A stretch of 64,000 nt of DNA, taken from positions 620,001 through 684,000 of the forward strand of contig NC_014831.1 of the NCBI RefSeq assembly GCF_000184705.1, given 5' to 3'. Source of the DNA: Thermaerobacter marianensis DSM 12885 (GTDB lineage Bacteria; Bacillota; Sulfobacillia; Thermaerobacterales; Thermaerobacteraceae). The stretch's first letter is position 1. The number at the start of each line of letters is the position of its first letter. The notes beneath the pieces are model-generated. The model was not told the DNA's origin and did not search any database. It was given only the letters and a program-made list of their open reading frames with translations. The translations under genes were made by a program, and so were the position numbers. This document shows positions 53,544 through 63,327 of this stretch, one piece after another.

Positions 53544-54548
53544 ATGATCGGCAATGCCTTCGTGTTCGACTGCGTCTGCCACGTCTTCAACTTCGACCCG
53601 CGCAACGCGCGCAGTCAAGGTGGGGTGCAATTCATCAACCACTTGTACGCATTCCATCAGGTGCTGACGCCACCGGAGGAACGGGTCCTTTCGCCAGACG
53701 AGTTCCTGCGCAATTGGGAGATCGACGAAATCGCGTCCATGGTCTTCGAGGAATCAGCGACGGACATGATCGTCGCGCAGCCCCTGCCGCTGACGGACCT
53801 GTTCCACGACGGGCTCTCCGACTGGCGTCGCTGTGCTGAGATGGCTCGCCGGTACCCGGATCGTGCCGTCTTTTGGGGTACCGTGAATCCGCTTGAGGGC
53901 CGCAAGGCACTCGAGGAGATGGAGATTCAGGTCAAGGAGTTCGGTGCCAAGGGCTTCAAGCTCTACAACGTGCGGTATGACTCCGGGGTTCCCTTCCCTT
54001 GGCGGATGGATGATCCTAAGGTCGCCTTTCCCATCTTTGAGAAAGCCCTCGAACTGGGTGTCAAGGTGATCGGCGTCCACAAGGGGGTACCCCTTGGACC
54101 ACAGCCCATCGAGCACACCCAGACCTGGGACATGGACGTGGCGGCTGCCCGTTACCCCGAGATCAACTTCATCATCTTCCACGTCGGGCTGCCTTTCATG
54201 GACGAGGTCTGCTGGCAGCTGGTCCGGTACCCCAACCTCTACGCCTCGATTGCGGCCACGGTGAACTTCATCCGCCGGGCACCGCGACAGTTCGCCGAGA
54301 TGATAGGGAAGCTCCTCTTCTGGGCCGGTCCGGACAAGATCATCTACGGCGGTGAAACCCCCATCTGGCACCCGCGGTGGGCCCTGGAAGCCTTCTGGAA
54401 CTTCGAGATCCCCCAGGACATGGTGGAGGGATACGGCTACCCCCAGCTGGACGAGACGGCCAAGCGGAAGATCCTCGGGGAGAACCTGGCCCGGCTCATG
54501 GGTATCGACCTTGAGACGAAGAAGGCGGAATTGGGGCAGACGGCCTGA
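53544..54548 (+). CDS. Amidohydrolase family 2 (ACMSD-like TIM-barrel) protein
   Basis: 334 aa from ATG at 53544, 10 bases after AAGGAGG. The fold is that of aminocarboxymuconate-semialdehyde decarboxylase relatives: VFDCVCHVFNFD replaces the usual HxH metal strand, VIGVHKGVPLG supplies the barrel histidine, IIFHVGLP the next, and IIYGGETPIWHPRWALEAFW the C-terminal acidic strand. The degenerate first metal motif means either altered metal binding or an unusual reaction. It is grouped with the formamidase and DUF59 genes, so catabolism of a nitrogenous compound is plausible. Base use is less GC-rich than the chromosome. Confidence 0.78.
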   Translation: MIGNAFVFDCVCHVFNFDPRNARSQGGVQFINHLYAFHQVLTPPEERVLSPDEFLRNWEIDEIASMVFEESATDMIVAQPLPLTDLFHDGLSDWRRCAEMARRYPDRAVFWGTVNPLEGRKALEEMEIQVKEFGAKGFKLYNVRYDSGVPFPWRMDDPKVAFPIFEKALELGVKVIGVHKGVPLGPQPIEHTQTWDMDVAAARYPEINFIIFHVGLPFMDEVCWQLVRYPNLYASIAATVNFIRRAPRQFAEMIGKLLFWAGPDKIIYGGETPIWHPRWALEAFWNFEIPQDMVEGYGYPQLDETAKRKILGENLARLMGIDLETKKAELGQTA

Positions 54549-54574
54549 CGGATCCCGCGTCGCCGGATGGCTCG

Positions 54575-54613
54575 GGTGGCGGGGTGCCGGGCCTGGCCCG
54601 GCACCCCGCCACC
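54575..54613 (+). terminator. 17-bp terminator hairpin after the amidohydrolase gene
   Basis: GGTGGCGGGGTGCCGGG (54575-54591) and CCCGGCACCCCGCCACC (54597-54613) pair perfectly around CCTGG, 27 bases after the stop. There is no T-run. It marks the right end of the lower-GC cluster. Confidence 0.7.
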
Positions 54614-55002
54614 ATGCCGGGGCGTTGGAGCCTGTTGCTCCGTGAACGCACCGCCGGGACCCTCGGCAACGGCCGGGATCTGTGCTGGTTGACGCGATCG
54701 TCATCGTCTGGTGCCACAACGGGGGCTTCCATGGGGATCGGGGCCGTGCTGGACCGCCTGCCGGGTCATGAAGGGACCGGCCTTGTGGGGGATCGCAGCG
54801 GGATCGGCCACCGTCCGGGCCTGTTCGACCCGACGGAAAGAGCGGTTCCCCTTGGAAGAACCGGCCGGTCTCCCTGCGTGGATGCCCTGTTGTCGTTGGC
54901 AAGTGTGCCACGACCGTCCGGCCGCGGCCAAGGGTAGAGTCGGGCGAATAAGATTCAGAATGATCTCCAGATCCTCCGAAGACCCTCCGAAACGACAGTG
55001 CG
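54614..55002. other. Spacer before the AbrB-like gene
   Basis: About 390 bases with no convincing gene on either strand. A short less GC-rich stretch (AATAAGATTCAGAATGATC, near 54948) precedes the AbrB-like gene and may hold its promoter, but no clear box pair stands out. Confidence 0.35.
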
Positions 55003-55326
55003 TTGGCTGCATTGCGGACGAGGGGGCGGAAGGTTGTGACCCGAGGCGATCGGGTCGTGGCGATCGTCAAGATCCTGCAGCGGGGACGGATGACCCTGCC
55101 CAAGGCCATCCGGGGGCGGGTGGGCTTTGCGGAAGGGGACGACGTGCTCGTGTACGTCAACGGCGAGGGGGAGATCGTGCTGAACCCTCTCCCGCAGCCG
55201 CGGAGCCTCGAGGAGCTGGGGAACGGACTGGCGGTCGACCGGCTGGCAGAGACGACGGAGGCGCGGGCGGCCGTTCGCAACCAGCGAGCCCGCCGACCCC
55301 TGGCGGTGCTGGCCTCCAGCCGTTGA
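55003..55326 (+). CDS. AbrB/SpoVT-domain protein
   Basis: 107 aa from TTG at 55003, or 96 aa from GTG at 55036; neither has a strong binding site. The swapped-hairpin DNA-binding motif reads IVKILQRGRMTLPKAIRGRVGFAEGDDVLVY. This domain occurs in transition-state regulators and in antitoxins. The C-terminal half (LEELGNGLAVDRLAETTEARAA) is charged and helical, as in antitoxins that bind a PIN toxin, but no PIN gene lies next to it. Confidence 0.75.
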   Translation: MAALRTRGRKVVTRGDRVVAIVKILQRGRMTLPKAIRGRVGFAEGDDVLVYVNGEGEIVLNPLPQPRSLEELGNGLAVDRLAETTEARAAVRNQRARRPLAVLASSR

Positions 55327-55601
55327 GGTGTTGCCCGGAAGCCGACCCCTGCTCAAGCGGCCGCGGCGCTTCTCTCGTCGGTGCCGGCGGCTGAGGTCGA
55401 CGGGGAGGATGAGGCAGCCGATCCTTACGGATCGGCGGTGCCGGTCTTACCCGGCGGCCTGCCTGCGCCAGGCTGCGCATCCCCGGCCCGGCGACGGTCG
55501 GGGAGAGGGTTCCCGTACTCCGGCTCGAATCCCCCCAACAGGTCCATCGCGAGCGAGCCGCCCCGCCGGGGCCGGCTCGACCCATCGACCGAGGTGACGT
55601 C

Positions 55602-58600
55602 ATGACAGGATCCCATGGTGTGACCCAGCCTGCCAACGGCCGGCGCCCCATCACCTCCCGCGACCTGCTGGATCTCCGGTTCGTGGGCGATCCGCGCATC
55701 GCCCCCGACGGGGACCGGGTGGTGTGGGTCGAGCGCTGGATCGACGCCGACCGGAACCAGTACCGGTCGAACCTGTACGCGGCCCCGGCGTCGGGTGAGG
55801 CCACGCCGGCGCCGCTGACCACCGGGCCGGGCATCGACCGGGCGCCCCGCTGGTCCCCCGACGGGCGCTGGCTGGCCTTTCTCTCCGACCGCCCGCTGCC
55901 CGCCGACGGGGCGGGGAAGAGGGCCGACCCGGCAGGCAAGGCCGGCGGGGCCGCCGGCCGGGGGGACGAGAAGCCCCGGTCCCAGCTCTATCTCTTGCCG
56001 GCCCATGGCGGCGAGGCGCGCCTGCTCACCCGCTTCAAGCAGGGGGTGAGCCCCGCCGGCTGGTCGCCCGACGGCCGGTACCTGTCGGTGGTGGCGCAGG
56101 TTCATCCGGAGCGGGGGCTGGAGGCCGTCGGGGACCCCGAGCCGGGGGACGACGATCCGTACCGGCGTTATACCCGCGGCGTGAAGGTGATTCGCCGGCT
56201 GGCCTACAAGTTGGACGGCGTCGGCTACTTCACCGAACACCGCCACCATGCGCTGGTGCTGGACCTCGGGGAGGGGGATGCCCACCTGTCGCAGGACGCG
56301 GCAGCCGGTGCGGCCACCGTCCCCTGGTTCCAGATCACCGCGGGCGAGTACGACGTGCGCTGGGTGACCTGGATGCCCTCGGGTCGCGAGCTGGTGGTGG
56401 TGACGAACCCGCACCCCGACGCCGACCGCCAGCCGTGGACCGACGTCTACCTGGTGCCCTTCGACCCCGAGGCGGCCGCAGCCGGCGGCGCGGAGCCCGT
56501 CGACCTGTCCCGGGATCCGCTGCCGGCGGGGGTGTGCAAGCTCACCCTGTCCGACATCGAGGCCTACGAGGCGCTGCCGTCTCCCGACGGCCGGTGGATC
56601 GCCGTCCGCGGTCAGGACGCCCGCCGCTACCGGGCCTACAGCAACACCCACCTGTACCTGATCGCCGCCGACGGCAGCCAGCGGCGCTGCCTGACCGCCG
56701 AGGCCGACCTGACGGTGGGCGACGAGAGCGTCAACGATATCGTCGGTGAGCCCGGGGCGGTGATGGCGTGGGCGCCCGACGGGTCGGGCCTCTACGCCCT
56801 GGTCAGCCGCCGCGGCGCCGTGCAGCTCTACTGGTTCGGCGTGGACGGGACGATCCGCCCGCTGACCGACGGTCCCCAGGTGCTGCGGGGGATCAGCATC
56901 GACCGCGCGGGACGGCGCTGCGCCTACCTGCGCTTGACGGCGACGGAGCCGGGAGATGTCTGGATCGCCGAACTTCCTTCCCGGGACGAACCGGCCGTGG
57001 CCGCCGTGGGCGGCGGGGCATCGACGGGTACGGGTGCGGCCGGAGACGGCCACCCGGAGGCCGGTGCCGGTTCCTCCGGCAAGGATGGCCGTCCTGCCGC
57101 CGTGGGGGCCGGCCTTCCGGCGGCCGGCGGGGCGACCCGCGACGGCCACCCCGTGATCCAGGGGCGGCGACTCTCCCGGGCCAACGACCGGTGGCTGGCC
57201 GAGGTGGAGGTCGTCGAGCCGGAACACTTCACCTTCGAATCCGACGGGAACGTCCTGGACGGCTGGCTGATCCGGCCCGTGGGCTTCGCGCCGGGCAAGA
57301 AGTACCCGGCCATCCTCCAGATCCACGGCGGGCCCATGGCGATGTACGGGTACGCCTTCTTCCACGAGTTCCAGCTGCTGGCCGCCCGCGGCTACGCCGT
57401 GTTCTACACCAACCCGCGGGGCAGCCAGGGGTACGGCCAGGACTTCTGCGCCGCCATCCGCGGCGACTGGGGCAACCGCGACTACCGCGACCTGATGACC
57501 TTCGTCGACGCCGTGCTGGAGCGGTTCGACTTCATCGACCGCGACCGGCTCGGCGTGGCCGGCGGCAGCTACGGCGGCTACATGACCAACTGGATCGTCA
57601 CCCACACCGACCGCTTCCGGGCCGGCGTGACCATGCGCTGCGTGGCCAACGAGCACAGCTTCTTCGGCACCAGCGACATCGGCTTCTACGACCTGTTCGA
57701 CCTGGAGGTGCCGCCGTGGGAAGACCCCCTGCGGTACCTGGAGATGTCGCCCCTCCACCACATCGGCCGGTGCAAGACGCCGCTTCTGGTGATGCACTCG
57801 GAGATGGACCTGCGTTGCCCCATCGAGCAGGCGGAGCAGATCTACACGGCGCTCAAGGTCCTGGGGGTGCCCACGGAGTTCGTGCGCTTCCCCGACGAGA
57901 GCCACGGCTTGAGCCGCGGCGGCAAGCCGTGGCACCGGGTCTACCGGCTGGACCGCATCGTCGACTGGTTCGACCGCTACCTGCAGCCGGAGCGGCCGGA
58001 AGGAGCGGGGGACCGGGCGGAGGAACGGGCCGCCAGAGTTAAGTGGCTGGGGCCGGTGCGACCGGTCCGGCAGGGAGGCCCGGCGTGGTGGGCGAAGGCC
58101 CGCGGGAGGCGGTCGGAAGGAGGCGGGGCGCAGGCCATGCTGATCGACTACCACATGCACCTCGAGCGCGGCGGGCTCACCCGCGAGTACCTGCTGCGGT
58201 TCGTGGAGACCGCCCGCCAGCGGGGCATCGACGAGATCGGGTTCACCGAGCACGCCTACAACTTCGTCGAGGGGGCACCGCTGCTGGGCCGGCCCTGGTA
58301 CGTGGAGCGCTACAGCAGCGGCTTCTCCATGGCCGACTACATCGAGCTGCTGCAGTCCGCCCGGGCCGGCGGCTTGCCCGTCAAGGCCGGGATCGAGATG
58401 GACTACATCCCCGGCCGGGAGGAGGACATCCGCGCCTTCCTCGCCGCCTACCCGCTGGATTTCGTCATCGGCTCGGTGCACTGGATCGACGACTGGGGGT
58501 TCGACCTGGATCCGGCCAGCTGGCCCGGGCGCGACGTGCGCGAGGCCTACAGGCGGTACTTCGATCTGGCCGAGCGGGCGATCCGCAGCGGGCTGTTCGA

Positions 58601-58955
58601 CGTCTTCGGCCACCCCGACGTGATCAAGGTGTTCGGATACAAGCTGCCGCCCGAACACCGGGACGAACTGGCCGAGTACCACCGGCGCCTGGCCCGGGCG
58701 GCGGCGGAGACGGGCGTGTGCCTGGAGATCTCCAGCGCCGGGGTGCGGAAGCCGGTGGGCGAGTTCTACCCGGACCCCGGCATCCTGGACGAGGCCCGGC
58801 GGCTGGGGGTGCGGGTGACCCTGGCTTCCGACGCCCACGAGCCCGAGCACGTGGGATGGGCCTACCCGGAGCTGGTGGCCTACGCGCGGGCCCACGGGTT
58901 CGAGACGGTGACGGTGTTCGAGGGGCGGGTGGGCCGGCAGGAACCGCTGGGTTAG
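55602..58955 (+). CDS. S9 acylaminoacyl-peptidase joined in frame to a PHP histidinol-phosphatase-like domain
   Basis: 1117 codons without a stop, from ATG at 55602 after GAGGTGACG. Residues 1 to about 800 form an S9C peptidase: a beta-propeller with WSPDGR repeats, a Pro/Gly-rich linker with a 12-mer copy (56984), then an alpha/beta-hydrolase with nucleophile S656 in GGSYGGYM, D736 in SEMDLRCP and H768 in DESHGLS. From residue 846 a PHP domain begins ([53 protein letters not shown]). An internal ATG at 58137 with AAGGAGG 13 bases upstream could start a separate 272-aa phosphatase. The PHP domain most resembles HisK-type histidinol-phosphatase. Confidence 0.88.
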   Translation: MTGSHGVTQPANGRRPITSRDLLDLRFVGDPRIAPDGDRVVWVERWIDADRNQYRSNLYAAPASGEATPAPLTTGPGIDRAPRWSPDGRWLAFLSDRPLPADGAGKRADPAGKAGGAAGRGDEKPRSQLYLLPAHGGEARLLTRFKQGVSPAGWSPDGRYLSVVAQVHPERGLEAVGDPEPGDDDPYRRYTRGVKVIRRLAYKLDGVGYFTEHRHHALVLDLGEGDAHLSQDAAAGAATVPWFQITAGEYDVRWVTWMPSGRELVVVTNPHPDADRQPWTDVYLVPFDPEAAAAGGAEPVDLSRDPLPAGVCKLTLSDIEAYEALPSPDGRWIAVRGQDARRYRAYSNTHLYLIAADGSQRRCLTAEADLTVGDESVNDIVGEPGAVMAWAPDGSGLYALVSRRGAVQLYWFGVDGTIRPLTDGPQVLRGISIDRAGRRCAYLRLTATEPGDVWIAELPSRDEPAVAAVGGGASTGTGAAGDGHPEAGAGSSGKDGRPAAVGAGLPAAGGATRDGHPVIQGRRLSRANDRWLAEVEVVEPEHFTFESDGNVLDGWLIRPVGFAPGKKYPAILQIHGGPMAMYGYAFFHEFQLLAARGYAVFYTNPRGSQGYGQDFCAAIRGDWGNRDYRDLMTFVDAVLERFDFIDRDRLGVAGGSYGGYMTNWIVTHTDRFRAGVTMRCVANEHSFFGTSDIGFYDLFDLEVPPWEDPLRYLEMSPLHHIGRCKTPLLVMHSEMDLRCPIEQAEQIYTALKVLGVPTEFVRFPDESHGLSRGGKPWHRVYRLDRIVDWFDRYLQPERPEGAGDRAEERAARVKWLGPVRPVRQGGPAWWAKARGRRSEGGGAQAMLIDYHMHLERGGLTREYLLRFVETARQRGIDEIGFTEHAYNFVEGAPLLGRPWYVERYSSGFSMADYIELLQSARAGGLPVKAGIEMDYIPGREEDIRAFLAAYPLDFVIGSVHWIDDWGFDLDPASWPGRDVREAYRRYFDLAERAIRSGLFDVFGHPDVIKVFGYKLPPEHRDELAEYHRRLARAAAETGVCLEISSAGVRKPVGEFYPDPGILDEARRLGVRVTLASDAHEPEHVGWAYPELVAYARAHGFETVTVFEGRVGRQEPLG

Positions 58956-59095
58956 GAGCGGGGTCCACGTACCGGCCGCCGGTGATGGGGCGGATTCGCC
59001 CCCGGTGGTTCCCCGGCCCCGTCCCCGGTGGCCCAAGGCGGCTGGACGGGGCGGGGCCGGGGTGGCCGGGCTGCGTTGTCGGGGAGGTGGCACCG

Positions 59096-60025
59096 GTGTC
59101 CATCGATGGGACGTGGGGCATGGGGAGCCGGGACCTGGAGCTGCTCCTCTGGGCGGCGGCGCTACGGGCCGGGCAGCCCCAGGGGTCCGGCGGTGCCACC
59201 ATGCCGTATCAGCAACGGGTGGGCGAGGGGGGTGGAGCCGGGGTCAGTGCCGGAGCGGAAGGGGACGGCGACGGCGGCGCCCGGGCTTCCGCCGGGCCCC
59301 GCGCCGGCACGGGCATCGTGGCCGGCTCCGGCACCCCTTCCGGACCCAGGGCCCGCCTGGGGGCCGCGCCGGGGGTCGACTTCGCCACGCTGCTGGCCTC
59401 CCTGCTGGCCGGGGACGGGTCGCCGGCAGGGGGATCCTGGAGCCCGCTCGCGTCCTTGGTGGCGGCGGGTTCCGCCGGTCTTGACGCTGCGGCCATCCTC
59501 AGCCGCTTGCTGGCCGGCTCCCGCTTCGCCGGCGTCCTGGCAGCCTCGGGCACCATGGCCGGAGCCTCCGCAGGCGGCGCGCCGACGTCCCCGGCCGCGG
59601 CGGCGACCTCCACAGGCCGATCCCCATGGCCCCGGGCCGCGTTGGAGGCGCTGGCTGACGGCATCGCCCGCCGCCACGGCCTCGACCCGGCCCTGCTGCG
59701 GGCGGTGATCGAGGCGGAATCGGGGTGGAACCCGGCCGCCCGGTCGCCGGCGGGCGCCCTGGGCCTGATGCAGCTCATGCCCGCCACCGCCCGCGCGCTG
59801 GGCGTCACCGACCCCTTCGACCCGGTGCAGAACCTGGAGGCCGGGGCGCGGTACCTGCGCCAGCAGCTGGAACGCTTCGGCGACTGGCGGCTGGCCCTGG
59901 CGGCCTACAACGCCGGACCCGGGGCGGTGGAGGAACACGGCGGCCTGCCGCCCTTTCCCGAGACCCGGGCCTACGTGGAGAAGGTCCTGCGCCTCTGGCG
60001 GGATCGGGCGGCGGCGCGCGGCTGA
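59096..60025 (+). CDS. Lytic transglycosylase (SLT domain) protein
   Basis: 309 aa from GTG at 59096, 6 bases after GGGGAGGTGG. The C-terminal SLT domain has [17 protein letters not shown] with the catalytic glutamate, [13 protein letters not shown], and [15 protein letters not shown]. The N-terminal 180 residues are Ala/Gly-rich with short helical patches. No classical signal peptide is visible, as with many Bacillota SLT proteins that act during sporulation or reach the wall by another route. It cleaves peptidoglycan glycan strands to anhydro-muropeptides. Confidence 0.87.
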   Translation: MSIDGTWGMGSRDLELLLWAAALRAGQPQGSGGATMPYQQRVGEGGGAGVSAGAEGDGDGGARASAGPRAGTGIVAGSGTPSGPRARLGAAPGVDFATLLASLLAGDGSPAGGSWSPLASLVAAGSAGLDAAAILSRLLAGSRFAGVLAASGTMAGASAGGAPTSPAAAATSTGRSPWPRAALEALADGIARRHGLDPALLRAVIEAESGWNPAARSPAGALGLMQLMPATARALGVTDPFDPVQNLEAGARYLRQQLERFGDWRLALAAYNAGPGAVEEHGGLPPFPETRAYVEKVLRLWRDRAAARG

Positions 60026-60234
60026 GCTGCGGCGGATCGCGACCCCGTGCGGAACCCGGCGGCACCGGGAAGGTCCCACCACAAAACGCGCGGGCGGCGG
60101 GGGTCACACCCCCGCCGCCCGCCGGCTGCCGGCCCGGTACGCCGGCGTGGCCCCCACCGCGGCCGGTTCGTCCGGCAAGCCGCGCCCGCCCGGCCCGGCC
60201 GCCCCGGCGTCCGGCCGGTCCCGTCACGGCAGCG

Positions 60235-61158
60235 TCACCGCAGCAGCGCCTGGGCCGGCACCACGGCGCCGTCGTAGTTCTCTTCGATGTACTGCTTGAC
60301 CTCGGGACCCACCAGGACCTCCGCCAGCGCCTTGAGCTCGGGCCGGTTGACGTCTTCCGGCCGCACCGCCAGCACGTTGGCGAAGGGCGAGTCGGCGTCT
60401 TCGATGAACAGCGGCTCGGGGTTCTTCATCGCCCCGGCTTGCTTGGCCTCCAGCACGTAGTTGGTGTTGATGGCCGCCAGGTCCACGTCGGCCAGGGTGC
60501 GCGGGATCAGCTCCGCCGCCACCTCGCGGATCTGCAGGTTCTTCGGATTCTCGACGATGTCCCGCACCGTGGCCGTGTAGTCCGCGCCCTCCTTGAGCTT
60601 GATCAGGCCCGCCGACTGCAGCAACAGCAGCGCCCGCCCGCCGTTGGTCGGGTCGTTGGGGATCGCCACCGTGGCGCCGTCCTGCAGCTGGCTGAGGTCG
60701 GTGATCTTATCGGAATACAGGCCCATGGGCTCGATGTGGACCTTGGCCAGCGGCGTGATGTTGGTCCCGTGGTCCTTGTTGAACTGGTCCAGGTACGGGA
60801 TGTGCTGGAAGTAGTTGGCGTCCAGCTCGCCGTCGACCAGGGCCGGGTTCAGCTTCGTGTAGTCGCTGAACTCGATGACCTCCAGCTTGATGCCCTGCTT
60901 CTCAAGGGCCGGGGCCGCCACGTCGCGGAGGATCTCGGCGTGGGGGACCGCCGTGGCGCCGACCTTCAAGGTGACGGTACCCTGCTGCCCCCCAGCCTCG
61001 CCGCTGGCGGAACCCTCACCGGACGAACTGCTGGACGAACCGGCGGAGTTGGCGCCGCCGCACCCGGCCGCCAGGGCCGCCACCAGCAGGGTCATGAGCA
61101 GCGCCGCCGCCAGGCGGACCCACCGCCGGCGGGCGAAGAGAGGGGAACGACCACGCAT
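60235..61158 (-). CDS. metQ: Methionine-binding lipoprotein MetQ
   Basis: 307 aa from ATG at 61158 after CAAGGAGG. The signal peptide ends in lipobox LAAGC (C33), followed by a Ser/Gly tether that contains a 12-mer copy (61033-61044). The NlpA/MetQ domain is shown by VGATAVPHAEIL, YFQHIPYLDQFNKDHG, and PNDPTNGGRALLLLQ. It captures D- or L-methionine outside the membrane. It is the last gene of the SAM-regulated operon, 308 bases after metI. Confidence 0.93.
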   Translation of the reverse strand: MRGRSPLFARRRWVRLAAALLMTLLVAALAAGCGGANSAGSSSSSSGEGSASGEAGGQQGTVTLKVGATAVPHAEILRDVAAPALEKQGIKLEVIEFSDYTKLNPALVDGELDANYFQHIPYLDQFNKDHGTNITPLAKVHIEPMGLYSDKITDLSQLQDGATVAIPNDPTNGGRALLLLQSAGLIKLKEGADYTATVRDIVENPKNLQIREVAAELIPRTLADVDLAAINTNYVLEAKQAGAMKNPEPLFIEDADSPFANVLAVRPEDVNRPELKALAEVLVGPEVKQYIEENYDGAVVPAQALLR

Positions 61159-61466
61159 CGCGCGACGACCTCCTTGAGCATCGATGGATGCGGTGATGTC
61201 CGGGCGGCTCAGGTGGCGGCCCCGAGATCCCGGTCCCCACGGACCGGTGACCGGTGCCGCCGCGCCCGGCGCGCCCGGTCACCCCTCCCGGACGAACCGG
61301 CCCGCCCCAGCGGGCCATCCCGCCATCCCCCAGCGGCCGGCCGGCGCCGCCGGCCGGCCCGGCGCACCCCAAGGGCTCACGCCAGGCCGTCCCGCGGTCC
61401 CCGGACGGGCCGTGATGCCATGTGATGCCATGTGGGCGGTGACCGCGGCGCCGCGGTGGTGAGGGC
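61159..61466 (-). other. Long metI-metQ spacer with repeats and 12-mer
   Basis: An unusually long gap inside an operon. It contains a GCCGGTTCGTCC copy at 61290-61301, a perfect tandem TGATGCCATG at 61413-61432 and several GC-rich short inverted repeats such as GGTCC/GGACC. These could stabilise or process the mRNA so that metQ is expressed at a different level. No promoter is evident. Confidence 0.4.
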
Positions 61467-62141
61467 TCAGCGGTGGTTCAGGCGCCGGGCCAGCGACTCG
61501 CCGGCCCACTGGACGGCCTGCACCAGCGCCACCAGCAGCACCACGCACGCCAGCAGCACCCCGGCCTCCCAGCGCTGGTACCCCATGCGGAAGGCCAGGT
61601 CGCCCAGGCCGCCGCCGCCCACGGCCCCGGCCACTGCGGAGAACTCGATGAGGCCCACGGTGGCGATGGTCACGCCCAGGACCACCGCCGGCAGCGCCTC
61701 CGGCAGCAGCACCTTGCGCACCACCTGCCAGGGGCTGGCGCCCATGGCGACGGCCGCATCGATGGTGCCGCGGTCCACCTCCCGCAGGGCCGTCTCCACC
61801 ACCCGCGCCACCAGCGGCGTGGCGGCCACCGCCATGGGCGGCACCGCCGCCGCGGTCCCCAGGGACGTGCCCACCAGCAGCCGGGTGAAGGGCGCCAGGG
61901 CGATGAGCAGGATGATGAAGGGCACCGACCGCCCCGTGTTGACCACGAAGGCCAGGACCGCCCGCAGCGGCGGGAAGGCGGCGATGTGGCCCCGGTCCAT
62001 CACCACCAGCAGGGTGCCGATGGGCACGCCGGCCAGGGTGGCGAAGAGGATCGCCAGGCCGACCATGTACAGGGTCTGCCCCGTGGCTTCCACGATGTCG
62101 GGCCCGAACTCGGTCAGCGCCTTGACCAGCTCGGTTACCAC
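61467..62141 (-). CDS. metI: Methionine ABC transporter permease MetI
   Basis: 224 aa from GTG at 62141 after GGAGGTGACGG, a site overlapping the metN 3' end. Five membrane segments; the permease loop reads EVDRGTIDAAVAMGASPWQVVRKVLLPEALP, and NTGRSVPFIILLIALAPFTRL is typical of MetI. It forms the channel for methionine import with MetN and MetQ. Confidence 0.94.
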   Translation of the reverse strand: MVTELVKALTEFGPDIVEATGQTLYMVGLAILFATLAGVPIGTLLVVMDRGHIAAFPPLRAVLAFVVNTGRSVPFIILLIALAPFTRLLVGTSLGTAAAVPPMAVAATPLVARVVETALREVDRGTIDAAVAMGASPWQVVRKVLLPEALPAVVLGVTIATVGLIEFSAVAGAVGGGGLGDLAFRMGYQRWEAGVLLACVVLLVALVQAVQWAGESLARRLNHR

Positions 62142-62147
62142 GTCCCG

Positions 62148-63224
62148 TCACCTCCCCGCAGCCCACCAGCTGGCGGCCCGCGCGGGCAGGCCCGGCCCGC
62201 CGCCGGCCGCCGGCTGCTCCTCCGCACCGCGGGCGCCACCGGCGGCCGGCGCCTCCGATCCCCCGGCGGCGCCGGTGACGGCGGGCGTCCAGCGCGCTAC
62301 GGCACCCCGGGTCATGGCCAGCGCAGAGGGCACCGCCGCCCCCGTCCCGGCCCCGGCCGCCGCCGGCGTTCCCGCATCCCGCCGGGCGGTCCCGAAAAGC
62401 CGTGCCGCCGCATCCGCAGGGGCCGGTTCCGCCGCTCCCGCCACGGCGCCCAATCCGCCCGCCTCGCCGGTCTCCCCGGCGGCTGCCGCCAGCAGACGCC
62501 GGGTGGCCTCCGCCTGGGGCCGCCCGAACACGTCGGCCACGGGCCCGCACTCGGCGATGCGGCCTGCGTCCATCACCGCCACCCGCTGGCATGCCGCCGC
62601 CACCAGGTCCAGCTGGTGGGTGATGAGCAGCACGGTGATCCCCAGCTCGCGGTGGACCCGCTGCAACAGCTCCAGCACCGTGCGGCTGGTGGCCGCGTCC
62701 AGGGCCGAGGTGGGCTCGTCGCAGAGCAGCAGCTCCGGCTCCGTGGCCAGGGCGCGGGCGATGGCCACCCGCTGCTTCTGGCCGCCGCTGAGCTGCGAGG
62801 GGTAGGCCCCGGCCTTGTCGGCCAGGCCGACCCAGTCGAGAAGTTCCTCCACCCGGCGGCGGATGCGGTCCCGCGGCACGCCGGCGATCTCCAGGGGCAG
62901 CGCCACGTTGCCCGCCGCCGTGCGGGACCAGAGCAGGTGAAAGTGCTGGAAGACCAGGCCGATGCGCCGCCGCTGCTGCCGCAGGGCCGCGCCCCGCAAG
63001 CGGGTCAGCTCGACCCCGCCCAGGCGGATGGAGCCCGTGGTGGGCCGCTCCAACAGGGTGATGCACCGCACCAGGGTGCTCTTGCCCGCCCCCGACGGGC
63101 CGACGACCCCGAAGAACTCGCCCCGCGCCACCTCGAGGTCGACCCCGTCGAGCGCCGTGGTGGTGCCGCGCCGCCCGCGGAAGACCTTGACCAGATTGCG
63201 GATCTCCAGCATCGGTTCCGGCAT
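62148..63224 (-). CDS. metN: Methionine ABC transporter ATPase MetN with atypical C-terminus
   Basis: 358 aa from ATG at 63224. Walker A GPSGAGKST, Q-loop FQHFHLLWSRTA, signature LSGGQKQRVAIARAL and Walker B LLLCDEPTSALD all fit MetN. MetN normally ends in a NIL (ACT-like) domain that binds methionine and inhibits transport. Here, after VFGRPQAEATRRLL, the last 110 or so residues are Ala/Gly/Pro-rich with no NIL-like sequence, so allosteric inhibition by methionine is probably missing. Control at the mRNA level by the SAM riboswitch remains. Confidence 0.93.
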   Translation of the reverse strand: MPEPMLEIRNLVKVFRGRRGTTTALDGVDLEVARGEFFGVVGPSGAGKSTLVRCITLLERPTTGSIRLGGVELTRLRGAALRQQRRRIGLVFQHFHLLWSRTAAGNVALPLEIAGVPRDRIRRRVEELLDWVGLADKAGAYPSQLSGGQKQRVAIARALATEPELLLCDEPTSALDAATSRTVLELLQRVHRELGITVLLITHQLDLVAAACQRVAVMDAGRIAECGPVADVFGRPQAEATRRLLAAAAGETGEAGGLGAVAGAAEPAPADAAARLFGTARRDAGTPAAAGAGTGAAVPSALAMTRGAVARWTPAVTGAAGGSEAPAAGGARGAEEQPAAGGGPGLPARAASWWAAGR

Positions 63225-63259
63225 CGAATCACCCCCGTGGCCCGCCGTCAACGGGCAAC

Positions 63260-63327
63260 AAAAAACCATCCTTCCTGAGAGACGCAGAAAGGATGGCCCA
63301 AGGGTGCCATCCCTTCTTATCTCTCAG
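63260..63327 (-). terminator. SAM-riboswitch terminator and competing antiterminator
   Basis: On the minus strand, CCATCCTT (plus 63289-63296) pairs with AAGGATGG (plus 63266-63273) and is followed by TTTTTT (plus 63260-63265). The alternative pairing joins CTGAGAGA (plus 63320-63327, beside and overlapping helix P1) with TCTCTCAG (plus 63275-63282), with an inner AAGGGATGG/CCATCCTTT stem that takes up the terminator's left arm. SAM binding would keep P1 closed and favour the terminator. Confidence 0.87.

Noticed and set aside
55425-59093. A minus-strand frame of more than 1200 codons
   Set aside because: It is the shadow of the S9 peptidase-PHP ORF, whose catalytic residues are all in place.
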